Source: Gari tellinella
Taxonomy: Eukaryota; Mollusca; Bivalvia; Cardiida; Psammobiidae
Length of the DNA: 64,000 nt
Direction: 5' to 3'
Assembly (NCBI GenBank): GCA_922989275.2
Contig: OV277874.1
Span: 20,696,154 to 20,760,153, forward strand
This document shows positions 51,666 through 62,441 of this stretch, in pieces. The position numbers were made by a program, and so were the translations under genes. The notes beneath the pieces are model-generated. The model was not told the origin of the DNA, did no database searches, and was given only the letters and a program-made list of their open reading frames with translations. Numbering within the stretch: position 1 is the stretch's first letter; every line of letters starts with the position of its first letter.

Positions 51666-54600
51666 TACAGGCGGGGGGACGCCAGTGTAAATAGCGCCTT
51701 AAATCAAAGCACTGAAAGTACAAGTAGTAATGTTACATTTGAAAACCTATCTTTTTGTGTTTTGAACGTTTGTGGCCTAAAGAAGAGATTGGACTATCCA
51801 GAATTTTATGACTTTCTACAAAGCTACGACTTCATGTGTGTCACTGAAACAAAAACAGATACTTTTGACAATGTTGACATAGATAATTTTGTCTTTTACC
51901 CAAAGCATAGATCTCAAAAATATGAAAGAAAATCTGGAGGCATCGGTATTTATGTTAAGGATAAATTTGCCAAATATGTTAAAGTTCTAAACGGTAATTC
52001 CGAATACGTCATGTGGTTGTCCATAGACAAAGCATTAACAAAACTTTCTGAAAATGCAATACTCGGAGTAGTGTACCAACCTCCAGAAAATTCACGATTT
52101 ATAAATGAAGATGATATAACTGCCTTAGAAAACGAAATATTTAATCTAACAAATGCACATAGATTTGTTTGGCTGGCAGGTGACTTCAATGCACGCACAT
52201 CACAACTTAATGATTTTATTCCAAGTGATCCTTTTTTAGGTGAAACTTTCGAAATTACACAAGAGCTAGAAAACCAACTTAATAAACACAATATACTAAC
52301 AGCATTCTTATATCCCCTCTCAAGAGTCTCAAAAGATAAGAAAACAAACGCACAAGGTATCAATTTAATTGAAACCTGCAGGAACAATAATATGTTCATC
52401 CTAAATGGTAGAGCCGGCAAAGACCATGGCATTGGAAATTTTACTTTCAGAGACACATCAGTTATAGACTATGTAATTTTTACTGCTGAAAGTTTCGAAT
52501 ATCTAGCCGATTTCAACATTATTGAAACTGACCCTTTATATAGTGATGGCCACAATGCCCTGGAATGGAAAATCAAAATCCCCACTAAAACAGACCTAAC
52601 AGATGATACTCAAATACCTAAAATGAAACAAAATAAACCGCCATGGAATGGTGACAACTCCCTAACGTTCTGCCAAAACATCGATGAAAATATCACAATT
52701 GCAATAGAAAACATACTTACTACTACCCCTCCCACTCCCACCACAATTGAGCAAGCAACGAAAATGATACAAGAAACTTTCCAATCATCTGCAACAATGT
52801 CTTTCAGAAATAAAACACACTCACACACAAGTAATTTTAGTAAACACTCTTCAAAAAACAAACCATGGTTCGGCCCTAAATGTAATCTTGCGCGGAAAAA
52901 TTATCACAGATCAAAGCAAACATATAAAGACAATAAGACAATTGATAATAAATTAAACCTACAAAATGCTAGTAAAGAGTACAAACGCACTATAAATTAT
53001 TATATAAATGACTACAAACACAAGCAATCTAATAGGCTTCGAGTTTTGAGTACTACAAGCCCAAAGCAATATTGGAAATTTTTGAACTCGATAAATAAGA
53101 AAAAAGATGAAAACAAAGTACCACAGCTAGAAGACCTGTACGAGCATTTCCGTAATGTAAATAATGACGAAAACATACAGGCATTTGACATAAACAGCAT
53201 CACTAATGATGAAAATGCTGAGCTTAACTCACATTTCACCGAACAAGAAATAAATAAATGTATAAATAAACTAAACAATGGAAAAGCATCAAGCCCATCG
53301 GACAACATACTTAACGAATATATCAAAAGCACAAAATCAAAACTAATAAAAATATATATTAAACTCTTTAATGCAGTCCTAGATACAGGCTATATTCCGA
53401 AAACATGGTTAGAAGGCTATATAATACCGATCTATAAAAACAAAGGAGATCCAACTAACCCAATTAATTTTCGTACAATCACTTTAATAAGCTGCCTAGG
53501 AAAATTGTTTACTTCAATTATAAATAATAGACTTTCGGAATTCTTAGATAAACAAAATATACCAAATGAAAATCAAGCTGGGTTCAGGAAAAACTATAGT
53601 TGCTCTGACCATCTGTTCTCGCTCCATTCGCTCATTGAAATCATGAAGAAAAGAAAAAAGAAATTATTTTGTGCGTTCATTGATTTTAGCCAAGCGTTTG
53701 ATAAAGTGTGGCGGTTCGGCCTATGGCAAAAGCTCTCTAATCTTATCGATGGTAAGCTATTCAAAATTATATTCAACATGTATCAAAATATAAAATCCTG
53801 TGTATATCATTCTGGGCACTATTCAAACTTCTTTAACTCTGAAATAGGAGTAAGACAAGGTGACAATTTATCCCCCCTTTTATTCGCAATTTTTCTAGAC
53901 GATTTACAAGGGTACATGGAATCTAATAAAATAAATGGCGTAAGTTTGAAATATCCAACCGATGATACTGTATGGCTTAAACTTTTGTTACTGCTTTATG
54001 CGGATGATACAATAATATTATCGGATAGTAAAGATGACTTCCAAAGAGCGTTGAATTCATTTAAATCATATTGCGATACATGGAAACTAAAAGTTAACAC
54101 AGCTAAAACAAAAATAATTATATTTGGATCTAGAAATAACACAAATTTTAATTTCAAACTGGGAGACATTGACTTAGAGATCACAAACACATATCATTAT
54201 CTTGGCCTCTCATTTTCAAGCAACGGGTCTTTCATTCATGCACGGAAACATGTCGCTGCACAGGCAAAGAAGGCTTTATATATTCTCTTAGCTAAAGCAA
54301 ATGAAGCAGGTCTTGCTCCTGACTTAGTCATCAAATTGTTTGACCACACCGTTCTTCCAATACTCACGTATGGCTCCGAAATATTCGGTTTTGAAAACAT
54401 AGATATGCTAGAAAAAGTACATAATGTGTTCATGCGAAAATTAACCAACGCACGAAAAAGCACCCCACTATACATGTTATATGGCGAACTTGGTCGGCAC
54501 CCAATAAATATTACAATTCAGACTCGAATGATCTCATTTTGGAACCGTTTGGTAAACAGCAAAGAAGAAAAAATATCACACACTATATATAAATACATGC

Positions 54601-55154
54601 TCAACCAGAATATAGAAAGTAAATGGATAAAGAAAATAAAAGAGATACTTAATTTAACAGGTTGATCAGATATATGGACTCACCAACCCTTTCTTAATAA
54701 CCTTACTCTCCATAAACAAATAAAACAAACACTAATCGATCAGAATCTTCAACATTGGAACGCACAAATGGAAAACTCAAACAAGGGACATATATACAAA
54801 ACTTTTAAAAACAAACTGGAAATAGAAAGCTACTTTAAAAACTTAAAGAAACCAGAATATTTACAACTTTTCAAATTTAGAACTGCTAATAATCGATTAC
54901 CAATTGAAACTGGAAGATACGATGGAACTTTTATCGAAAATAGAATATGCCCACTCTGTAACACAATGTCTATAGGGTCTGAAAAACATTTTTTATTAGA
55001 ATGTCCGTACTTTCAGCAAAAAAGAGAAGAATTCTTTCAATTAAACGCTAATCAAAACACAGAACACAACTTCAAACGCACTATGAACACAACCAAAACA
55101 GAGAGCCAAAGAAACCTTAGTTCATTTGTAAGAATAATTATGGCAAAATTTTAA
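51666..55154 (+). CDS. LINE ORF2 polyprotein (endonuclease, reverse transcriptase, CCHC), one in-frame TGA
   Basis: The frame is open from just after the ORF1 UAG. Counting from LNVCGLKKR at 51762: ET at 29-30, GDFN near 140-143 and SDGHN at 261-265 are the AP-endonuclease motifs. FIDFSQAFDKVW and RQGDNLSPLLF are RT blocks, and YADD is at 746-749. After a TGA at 54663-54665 (codon 968) the same frame continues to a C-terminal CX2CX9HX4C at about 54950-55010 and a TAA. The first in-frame ATG (51834) comes after the start of the endonuclease, so normal AUG initiation would miss its conserved Asn. Confidence 0.88.
54663..54665 (+). other. Nonsense codon in LINE ORF2
   Basis: TGA follows ILNLTG and precedes SDIWTHQPFLN; reading frame before and after is identical, so a single base change explains it. 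Confidence 0.85.
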
Positions 55155-56392
55155 CCAACGTGTAAATCTAAACTTGTCAAACCTAGCATTGCTTTGCTAA
55201 TATTGAATTAGATATTCAATGCAGATGACTGCTTGTTGCGGGGCGAAGGAAATGCAGACAGATCCTGAAGGAGCTGTCTGTACTGTCTTCTCCTTACACC
55301 AAGCTGTCACACGAGCTAGCAGATGGCTTAGAGAAATAGTGCTACATAAAGAAGTACTACTGTATCGTCTATAGTATCTATACTTACAGTTTATAATTTT
55401 CAACTACCAATTTTATCTAATAGTAAAATATTTACTATACGTATCTGCTATGTACAGCAACAGGTCTGATTGAATCTACTATATAATTGTTATAGCTGAC
55501 ATAGCATCTATGTAGAGTTTGCAGACTACTACTGAGTATTTTACAAAAATAGAATGCTTGTAAAGTACTATTCATTGTATAAATGATCAACCTAACTTGC
55601 ATATCTACTAATAAGCTATCTATCCGCAGTGTAACCCTAACACCTGTCTCTAAAAGTTGAATCAACTTTTAGGGTTGACCTATACAATATTTTTCAAAAT
55701 AACAAACAGTGCAGGCTCTGATCAGAGGACTCCTTAAGGAGCCCTCTGATCAGGGTATACACTGTTTGCATATGACTTACAAGTATGCTGTTTGCAAATG
55801 ACGCATATCGCAATAAAGGCTAGTCCATTTTCGACTCTTAATGACTGTTATAATATATTACAAATGTCAACCAGTGAAGACCCCGATCAAATGGCTCCTG
55901 CAGGAGCCCGCTGATCGGGGGCTTCACTGTTTGCATAGGACAAGTGTACTCTTCACAGATACACTTTTGGTAAAGGACGCATACATGCGTCACTAGGGAG
56001 CAATGGGATAATCTATACTAGTTGCTTATTTACAAATGCCGTACATGATTTACATCAACACAATAATATGTACTTGTATAATTATGCATTGTAATAACAA
56101 TCTCTGCAACGCAGCGATGTGTTTGGTATCCGATGAGATGTTGAGCTTCTTAACATCTTGTCTGGTTCCAAACGTTTCAGAAAACATTAATCCCCCCCTT
56201 TTTTCCCAAAATCACACCATCTCAAGGCTTAATATCCGTTCAGTTCTTCGTTGCTTTTTGTTATTGCTGTTGTTGTTTTTCGTACCATACCGGAACCACG
56301 TTAATTTGTATACATGTTATTGTTAAAAACCCCATGTTGTACTACAAATACCTGGATGAATAAAGGATATGTTCTGTTCTGTTCTGTTCAAT
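55155..56392 (+). other. LINE 3' region with inserted palindromes and TGTTC tail
   Basis: About 55200-55340 is C4-like around CAGATCCTGAAGGAGCTGTC. Two D2 palindromes lie at 55709-55769 and 55871-55936. From about 56030 the sequence appears to be LINE 3' UTR again, ending in GAATAAAGGATA and four TGTTC units. Confidence 0.55.
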
Positions 56393-56395
56393 AAG

Positions 56396-57021
56396 TGACT
56401 AGCTGAAAGAGACTCTAAACGAATAGGAAATGGTGTATTTGGGGAAATAAAAGAAAGTAAAAACAAGTCTGTGGCATATGGCACTAAACAAATATGGTCG
56501 ATTAAAAAAAAACATTATCAAGAAAAGTCACTGAATCTTAGATTATTTAGATATTTCCCATCGCTTTTTCTGCTCCGATCTAGATCTTTGACATGAACTT
56601 CTCTCCATACAATTCAAATACGATAAAATAAACCGTCAGATAAGAAATCCCTGATAGTCGATATAACTAAATTACACGCCCACTCCTCCCGCAAAAGCAC
56701 ATTATGCCCTTAATATGCCCCCATCTATCTTTGTCTGATTAAAGAGACTCAACACTAAATGGCGTAGATCTAGATCTCTATATCTACAAAGAATAAGAAT
56801 GAAATCCTCAAATAAAAGCAAATGTCTCTCATTGTTTTGCATATTGCATTAAATAAATAGTATCGGTATCAAAAACACCCTCAAGCAAAATAACTGAATC
56901 TTAAGTTTGTTTTAGATTTGCCCGTCGCTTTTCTACTCTATTCTAATTAAGACGGAGTTTATCTTTGTTTTCATTTTTTCTATATACAATTAAAGTATGT
57001 ACAATCTTGTTTACAGTCTCT
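56396..57021. mobile_element. Two diverged E-like elements
   Basis: GAAAGAGACTCTAAACG and later AAAGAGACTCAACACTAAATGG are E-type left ends. Each is followed by AAATAAAAG-AA, TGGCAT/CTCATT and CACTGAATCTTAG-like stretches. No tRNA-like part is visible. Confidence 0.5.
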
Positions 57022-57256
57022 TTAACTCGTTCACTGCCAAGTTTTATCGCCTGACTTAACCCAACCCTATCGTCTTCATTGGCAGTGTCGTCTGCAATAG
57101 TTTTAAAGTCAGTTTCAGGACTGTTTTAACGGAAAAAATGTAGATACGAGTGTCAAACAGTATGGATGCTGATCAGACGCCGCGTTACGCGGCGTCTGAT
57201 CAGGATCCATACTGTTTGCTAAGTCGTCGTTTGGCGCCATTTGCAGTGAAAGAGTC
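57022..57256. mobile_element. L element with perfect D core
   Basis: TTAACTCGTTCACTGCCAAG to CATTTGCAGTGAAAGAG; D core 57153-57221 around GCCGCGTTACGCGGC. Confidence 0.8.
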
Positions 57257-57426
57257 GACTTCGAATTAAAGATTTATTGATGGTGATTAATAAAGAAACG
57301 ATGAAGAAATTAAAGTACTAATACATGTGGTTGCGAAAAGCAAGATGAAAGTAAAACAGAAAGAGCCTATAAGAGATTTCTGCTTGATTTATGCAGTCAC
57401 TCCCTAAATAAAGTAGTAATAATGTA

Positions 57427-57800
57427 CAGTAAAAAAAACACTCTAAACCGGACATGTAAGGGGACAACATAAATGTCCGGTTTAGAGGGGTTTCCGGTTT
57501 AAAGGGGTTTTAACCCATATCTTGTTTCTAGTATGGAAGATAGCTGATCACCTAAAGCAGTTGAAAGTAAAGCAGAATGCGCTTTAAGGCGCATTCTACT
57601 TTAATTTCAACCTGCTTTAAGCTATCATCTGCTAGAATATAGGAAATATTTCTGATGATACGTATTCATGAATATATTTAAGTGATTAAATAAATCAAAG
57701 GCGTAATAAATAAAGAGACGCTGGAAACAGGACCAAAGTTTTTGTCTGGTTTAGAGAGAATTCCGGTATTTGGAGGTTCCGGTTTAAAGGGGTTTCACTG
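57427..57800. mobile_element. C3 MITE with B inside
   Basis: TA then CAGTAAAAAAAACACTC and TAAACCGGACATGTAAGGGG, ending GGTTTAAAGGGGTTTCACTG then TA. B portion 57510 to about 57715. Confidence 0.88.
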
Positions 57801-57933
57801 TATATGCTATATTATAAAAACATGACCCATTTCGTTGATAAAAGAAAACATGATTGATAATAAATGTTCACAAAGTGGCCTCATATAGATCTACCAAATT
57901 ATTTACGAAAAGGTCATACATGTAGGTTCTTCT

Positions 57934-58067
57934 TCCAGGGGAGTTTCTCAAAAATTTAAAATCTTTATTTCTGCATTAAACCCTATGGTGTCACTACTCA
58001 TTAGAATCGCCCTTTCGAGACGATTCTAGTGAGTAGTAAGAAAATGTCGGATTTGTCCATTTTACTG
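57934..58067 (-). mobile_element. A MITE, right end lost
   Basis: TCCAGGGGAGTTTCTC, AAACCCTATGGTGTCACTAC, hairpin GAATCGCCCTTTCGAGAC. Runs into an L right end (58068-58214, finishing ATGAAAGGGTTAA). Confidence 0.7.
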
Positions 58068-58262
58068 TTTGACACTCTTATCGATATTTATCTGTCATAC
58101 AACCTTAAATATATCTTTGAAACGTGTCTTGCAGACAACAATACTGAAGCAGACGACAATAAAGCGGTGAAGGGATAAAAATCTCCCCGAATATTTTGAC
58201 CATGAAAGGGTTAATGTTCTTTGTTTAATCCATGACACGACTTCATCTGCTGTAAACAATTA

Positions 58263-58652
58263 CAGTGAATCCCCTCTAAACCGGAACCTCTAAATACCGG
58301 AATTCTCTCTAAACCGGACAAGACCGTTGGTCCCGTTTCGAACCCTTCTTTTGTTTTAGCCCATTACACCATAAATATGCCCTTTTACGCCTTTGATTTA
58401 TTCCTACACTGAAGAAAATACATTCATGAATATGTATTATCAGTAATATTTTCTATATTCTAGCAGATTATAGCTTAAAACAGGTTGAAAGTAAAGCAGA
58501 ATGCGCCTTAAGGCGCATTCTGCTTTACTTTCAACCTGCTTTAAGTGATCAGCTATATTCCATACTACAAACAAGCTATGGGCTAAAACCCCTCTAAACC
58601 GGAACCCCCTGTAAACCAGACATTTATATTGTCCCCACACATGTTTCACTGT
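58263..58652. mobile_element. C3 MITE with B inside, inverted
   Basis: TA then CAGTGAATCCCCTCTAAACC, ending TCCCCACACATGTTTCACTG then TA. B portion about 58359-58587 with a perfect AGTAAAGCAGAATGCGCC palindrome. Confidence 0.9.
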
Positions 58653-59329
58653 ATTGCTTGCTTTTACTTTTTCTAGTTCGAGTTTTAGACATCTTGACTT
58701 AAAAGAAATATTGGAATGAGGCTCAATTAATTTGGATCCTGACCAGACTCCGCTTTTAAGCGTTCTTCTAAAATCTGACCAATCAAAGCTTGAGTTCGAT
58801 CTCATACTCACTCAAATTCGTTATGAGCAAGCATGTAGGTCCACAAATTATAACCCTTTTGGTCTTATCTCGTTCTCAAGCATTTGATTGGTCATATTCT
58901 AGGGATTTTTTCTGACCAATGAAATGCTTTGTTTGTAATCGTGGACCAATGATGTCAAGCAGTTTAGGAAGAATGAGATGAAATGGTTCTACCGTGACAC
59001 TAAATAGTAAATAGGTAATGTAGGGCCGATTGAAACTGTTAGATGTAGACTACATCATGCATATTTATAGAAGTCTGATCTGGATTCAAGCAGTTTACAA
59101 AATAGCAATAGATTAGCTACTGTAGAGTCGAGTTCCATGACAGGAAGTGACGTAAAATACAGGAAAAGCTGACGTCACATACTTGGAGCAACGGTTGATC
59201 CAATCACAGGCATCGTCGAATGTTTGCACCTGTCATTGCAAAAGTCGCCATGGCAACACAAATCACAAGGTAATTTACTTTGCAATCGTTCTAAAGTAGC
59301 ACATTGCTGAAACGAAACTATATAATAAA

Positions 59330-59679
59330 CAGTGTTCCCTCTCTACAACAAAACCCAATGGGATACAAAGAGTGTGCGTATTGTTAGGAAGGAATGGTTA
59401 TAGGGAGGGACATTTGCTTACATTTGCATCAGCTTGAATCCAGATCAGACGCCGCGTCTGATCTGGATTCAAGCTGTTTGTCACTCATCATTATGGTTTT
59501 TTTGTCAAAATGTCAATTATGTGAATTTGAGGGGAAAAAAGACGACGCTTTTAAGAAGACGATATTGCAGCTAGCCATGGAAGGGATGGACATACAAATG
59601 TACTTGTTTTGTTTTGGGCACAGTGACAAGCGTTGTTGAAGTCGTTGTCCGGATGGCCGTTATGGGGAGGGAGCACTGT
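59330..59679 (+). mobile_element. C1 MITE
   Basis: CAGTGTTCCCTCTCTACAAC to TATGGGGAGGGAGCACTG; D core 59430-59481 lacks the loop, with arms meeting at GACGCCGCGTC. Confidence 0.85.
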
Positions 59680-60310
59680 GTGTCAAACATTAAGCACTAA
59701 ACGCATTTATGCTAAGTCAAGCATGTCCATTGCGAACACTTTGGGTGTTGTTGTTGTACCTAAGAAGGTTTTCACACACACTGGAAGCGATGGATTAATG
59801 CATCATTCCATGCCTTTCGGTACAAGGGTCAATATAGGTTCATTTTTGTTGGGACGTCCAAATCTGACCAATCAAATGATTGAAAACGATTTCAGACTCA
59901 ACTAAAACACTATATTACCTAGGCTAAGACCCATGTTAGACACCGAGAAAGTTTGCTGATCAGGTCCTAAAATATTTTCCACTCGGATTAAAACAATCTT
60001 TAATGTATAATATCTGGCCCCAATTTATTTCAAATCGATAGGCCTATTATGTAGCTTCCTTACAAAGGTGATTAGTAGTACATATAGCAAACACCATTTT
60101 ACCCGTTAGAACAAAAAGTAACACTCTTTAACTGATAACAATGTAATGTGTTACAATGTAATGTTAAATGTATAATAATTACATATTTTGTAATTAATTG
60201 ATGAAATCATGTATAAAAATAATATAAATAATATTATTTATAATAATACATAATGTAAAAATAATAATAGTTATGTAATAGTAATAATAATAGTAATGCA
60301 ATGTGATAAT
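59680..60310. other. Unassigned, ending in an AT-rich tract
   Basis: 59686-59750 is a C2-like scrap (AAACGCATTTATGCTAAG). 60180-60300 is AATAATA-type low complexity. No gene signal. Confidence 0.35.
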
Positions 60311-60346
60311 GTTTAATACGTATAGGATCTGTCATCAGTTGATGTT

Positions 60347-60445
60347 TAAGACAAGCTGATCTCAAACGAGTCCAGAATTAAAATGTTATTTAGCGAGCCT
60401 TGGCGAGCTTAATACCTTTTCTATTCTAGACGAGTTTGAGATCAG
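60347..60445. repeat. ACAAGCTGATCTCAA palindrome
   Basis: GACAAGCTGATCTCAAACGA with GTCCAGAATT pairs with GTCTAGAAT-type inverse ending CGAGTTTGAGATCA. Same family as 14083-14190. Confidence 0.75.
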
Positions 60446-60544
60446 AGGTATCCCGAAATCTAGGGGGTGTGAGATAACCTTATCTGTCCGGACAGACAAG
60501 CCGAACTAATGGAACTATCTTATGATTGGTTGTTATTGTCTTGA

Positions 60545-60578
60545 CGTCGTCATGACGTCGTCATGACGTCGTCATGCA
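60545..60578 (+). repeat. Three tandem GTCATGACGTC units
   Basis: CGTCGTCATGA repeats three times and ends in CATGCATGC; contains TGACGTCG-type half sites. Confidence 0.7.
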
Positions 60579-60592
60579 TGCATTAGCGCCTT

Positions 60593-60812
60593 AAAATACA
60601 ACTCGCTACTGTATAGCAAGTTAAACGCGTTTTAGGGTTGACGAGGTGAGAAAATAAATCTAACACCATAGTTGAGTATCAGATGAATATCCCATCCTCA
60701 TTTGAAGATATTTTTGGAACACTCGGCAAAGCCTCGTGTTCCAAAAATATCTTCAAAACTCGGGTGGGATATTCTTATCTGACACTCACGGTGGTGTTAG
60801 ATTCAATATATC
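60593..60812. repeat. Palindrome unit, first copy of a ~490-base-spaced duplication
   Basis: CAACTCGCTACTGTATAGCA and GGTTGACGAGGTGAGAAAAT lead into a palindrome with arms TCAGATGAATATCCCATCCT and AAGATATTTTTGGAACAC. Confidence 0.8.
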
Positions 60813-61084
60813 TGTCCGGACAGAGAAGCCGAACATTGTTTGTTATTGCCGTTGTCATGACATCGTCATGCATGCATTAGCGCATTAAGTTATCCTCCTT
60901 GACATTACAGCCAATCTCTCGCTAACGAAACTGGTTAGTAGATCTATATTCAGTTCATAAAGGCTAGATAGTTAATAAATCAAGTGAGGTAACTGTTTTA
61001 AACAATAACACATGTATATTAAGTTTTTGAAACTAGTGAACGTCTTTTTTCTATATCCGTCCGCCATTCATGAGGCGAAAGCGA

Positions 61085-61293
61085 AAATACAACTCGCCAC
61101 TGTATAGCAAGTTGAACGCGTTTTAAGGGTTGACGAGGTGAGAAAATAAATCTAACACCATAGTTGAGTGTCAGATGGATATCCCACCCTCGGTATGAAG
61201 ATATTTAAGAACACCCGGCGGAGCCTCGTGTTTCTAAAATATCTTCAAACCTCGGGTGGGATATCCTTATCTGACACTAACAGTGCTGTTAGA
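61085..61293. repeat. Palindrome unit, second copy
   Basis: Same leader (CAACTCGCCACTGTATAGCA) and palindrome, arms GGATATCCCACCCTCGG and CCTCGGGTGGGATATCC. About 90% like the first by eye. Confidence 0.8.
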
Positions 61294-61299
61294 TTCACT

Positions 61300-61520
61300 A
61301 TGTCTTAAACATCGACGAGTGACAGATTCTTTTTTCACACATTCACCGATTGTAAGCTATTTTTCAAAACAATAGGCATTTTTTGGAACCCCGGTGGCGC
61401 CAAAACGCCGTTATAAATAAATAGTGGCATTAAAGTGACGTCATCAAAGTGATCTCACACATGTTGGAGATAAGAATATTCGTAATCGGTGTCCAGTGTC
61501 CACTATAGAAAATAAGGGTA
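61300..61520. repeat. Inverted copy of the 13905-14083 repeat
   Basis: AACATCGACGAGTGACAGAT and TGATCTCACACATGTTGGAG match the earlier repeat on the other strand, including the TGACGTCA segment. Confidence 0.65.
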
Positions 61521-61551
61521 GTTATGTGAAAAATTATAGTTATTATCTTAC

Positions 61552-61608
61552 CAACTTGCTCATACACAGGGATGATGTCTTGGAAGGACTGTAGTTAAGG
61601 CCACAAAC
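61552..61608 (-). CDS. Possible Ly6-type continuation exon (weak)
   Basis: Minus strand, 19 codons VCGLNYSPSKTSSLCMSKL, donor GTAAGAT and a poor acceptor. Joined in phase 0 to the 62344 exon it gives TCDLDQVC, the expected Cys spacing for a Ly6 module. The join is inferred. Confidence 0.25.
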
Positions 61609-61942
61609 CTTTTTAGAAAATAATCATAGTCATAAGTTGTTCAACTATACTAACACAATATAGAAACTGTACACTTGGTTTGAGGAACTTTTGTTATAGT
61701 TATAAGTACAAACCATAGATACATTTGGTATCAACTTGCGCAAAAATGTATTGGCTACATGGTGCTGTATGTTTTATTGTAATTTGATAATTTACAGAGC
61801 ATACGTTTGTGTGCGAAATACGATTACCGGTATGTGAAAAGTAAAAGTCGCCGACTTGTAATGTTTTTTGTAACTCTATGTAAAACTGTGACTCCAATGT
61901 AAAATTTAAACAGTTTTGGTAGAGGTTTACTATACAAGGTTA

Positions 61943-62202
61943 CAGAGCTGCCATTTCTTCGGATTTTTCCTAAATCTTCGGAATTTTTTCTAGTACATGG
62001 TAGCTTAAAGCAGGCTGAAAGTAAAGCAGAATGCGCCTAAAGGCGCATTCTGCTTTTCTTCCAGACTGCTTTACGCAAACACGTGTCAACAGAACTAGAA
62101 ACAGGGGATAGGGAAAAGGTACGATTCGTAAAAAAAAATCGCACTTGAAAAATGCATATTTGGAAATCTTATAATTTTTTATGTCAACTTATGGCAACCC
62201 TG
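61943..62202 (-). mobile_element. F MITE with B-type core and 6-base duplication
   Basis: CAGAGCTGCCATTTCTTCGG to CAACTTATGGCAACCCTG, flanked by AGGTTA on both sides. Core AAAGTAAAGCAGAATGCGCC and inverse. Confidence 0.9.
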
Positions 62203-62343
62203 AGGTTACATGTCAAATATCAAAGCTCTGGGCCTCATGTATTTTGTTTAACCATTGGTGTATTTCAGAAATTAAAAAAGGTCTGAAAACATGTAGGGAC
62301 TTTAAGAATGCTCAACTTTAAGTAAGTTATAAGCGAGATCTAC

Positions 62344-62441
62344 CTGGTCCAGATCGCACGTCTTTACAGTTCTACATTCTTCAGGGGATGTCAAAGAGAA
62401 GCAGTCAAAGCATTGAGGACCTCTATGAGTCAATGGTGGCG
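62344..62441 (-). CDS. Ly6/three-finger-type domain exon
   Basis: Minus-strand exon of 98 bases, acceptor TGGTTTCAG, donor GTAGAT. Reads PPLTHRGPQCFDCFSLTSP, then EECRTVKTCDLDQ: C-x2-C, EC and TC with DQ before the next expected Cys, as in Ly6/uPAR modules. It starts with two bases of a split codon and ends in phase 0, the same arrangement as at 48321. Partner exons uncertain. Confidence 0.5.

Larger units (their letters stand above)
50440..56392 (+). mobile_element. Near full-length non-LTR retrotransposon (LINE)
   Basis: Two ORFs (ORF1 50487-51665; ORF2 51666-55154), a 3' region with later MITE insertions, and a TGTTC repeat tail at 56369-56390 after AATAAAGGATA. The 5' boundary is approximate. 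Architecture is coiled coil-RRM ORF1, then endonuclease-RT-CCHC ORF2. I can place it among two-ORF LINEs with an AP-type endonuclease but not in a clade. Two stop codons and the MITE insertions suggest a recently dead copy. Confidence 0.85.

Noticed and set aside
51283..51690. 135-codon plus-strand frame overlapping the end of ORF1
   Set aside because: Different frame from ORF1 and ORF2, no domain; the in-frame UAG link explains the junction better.
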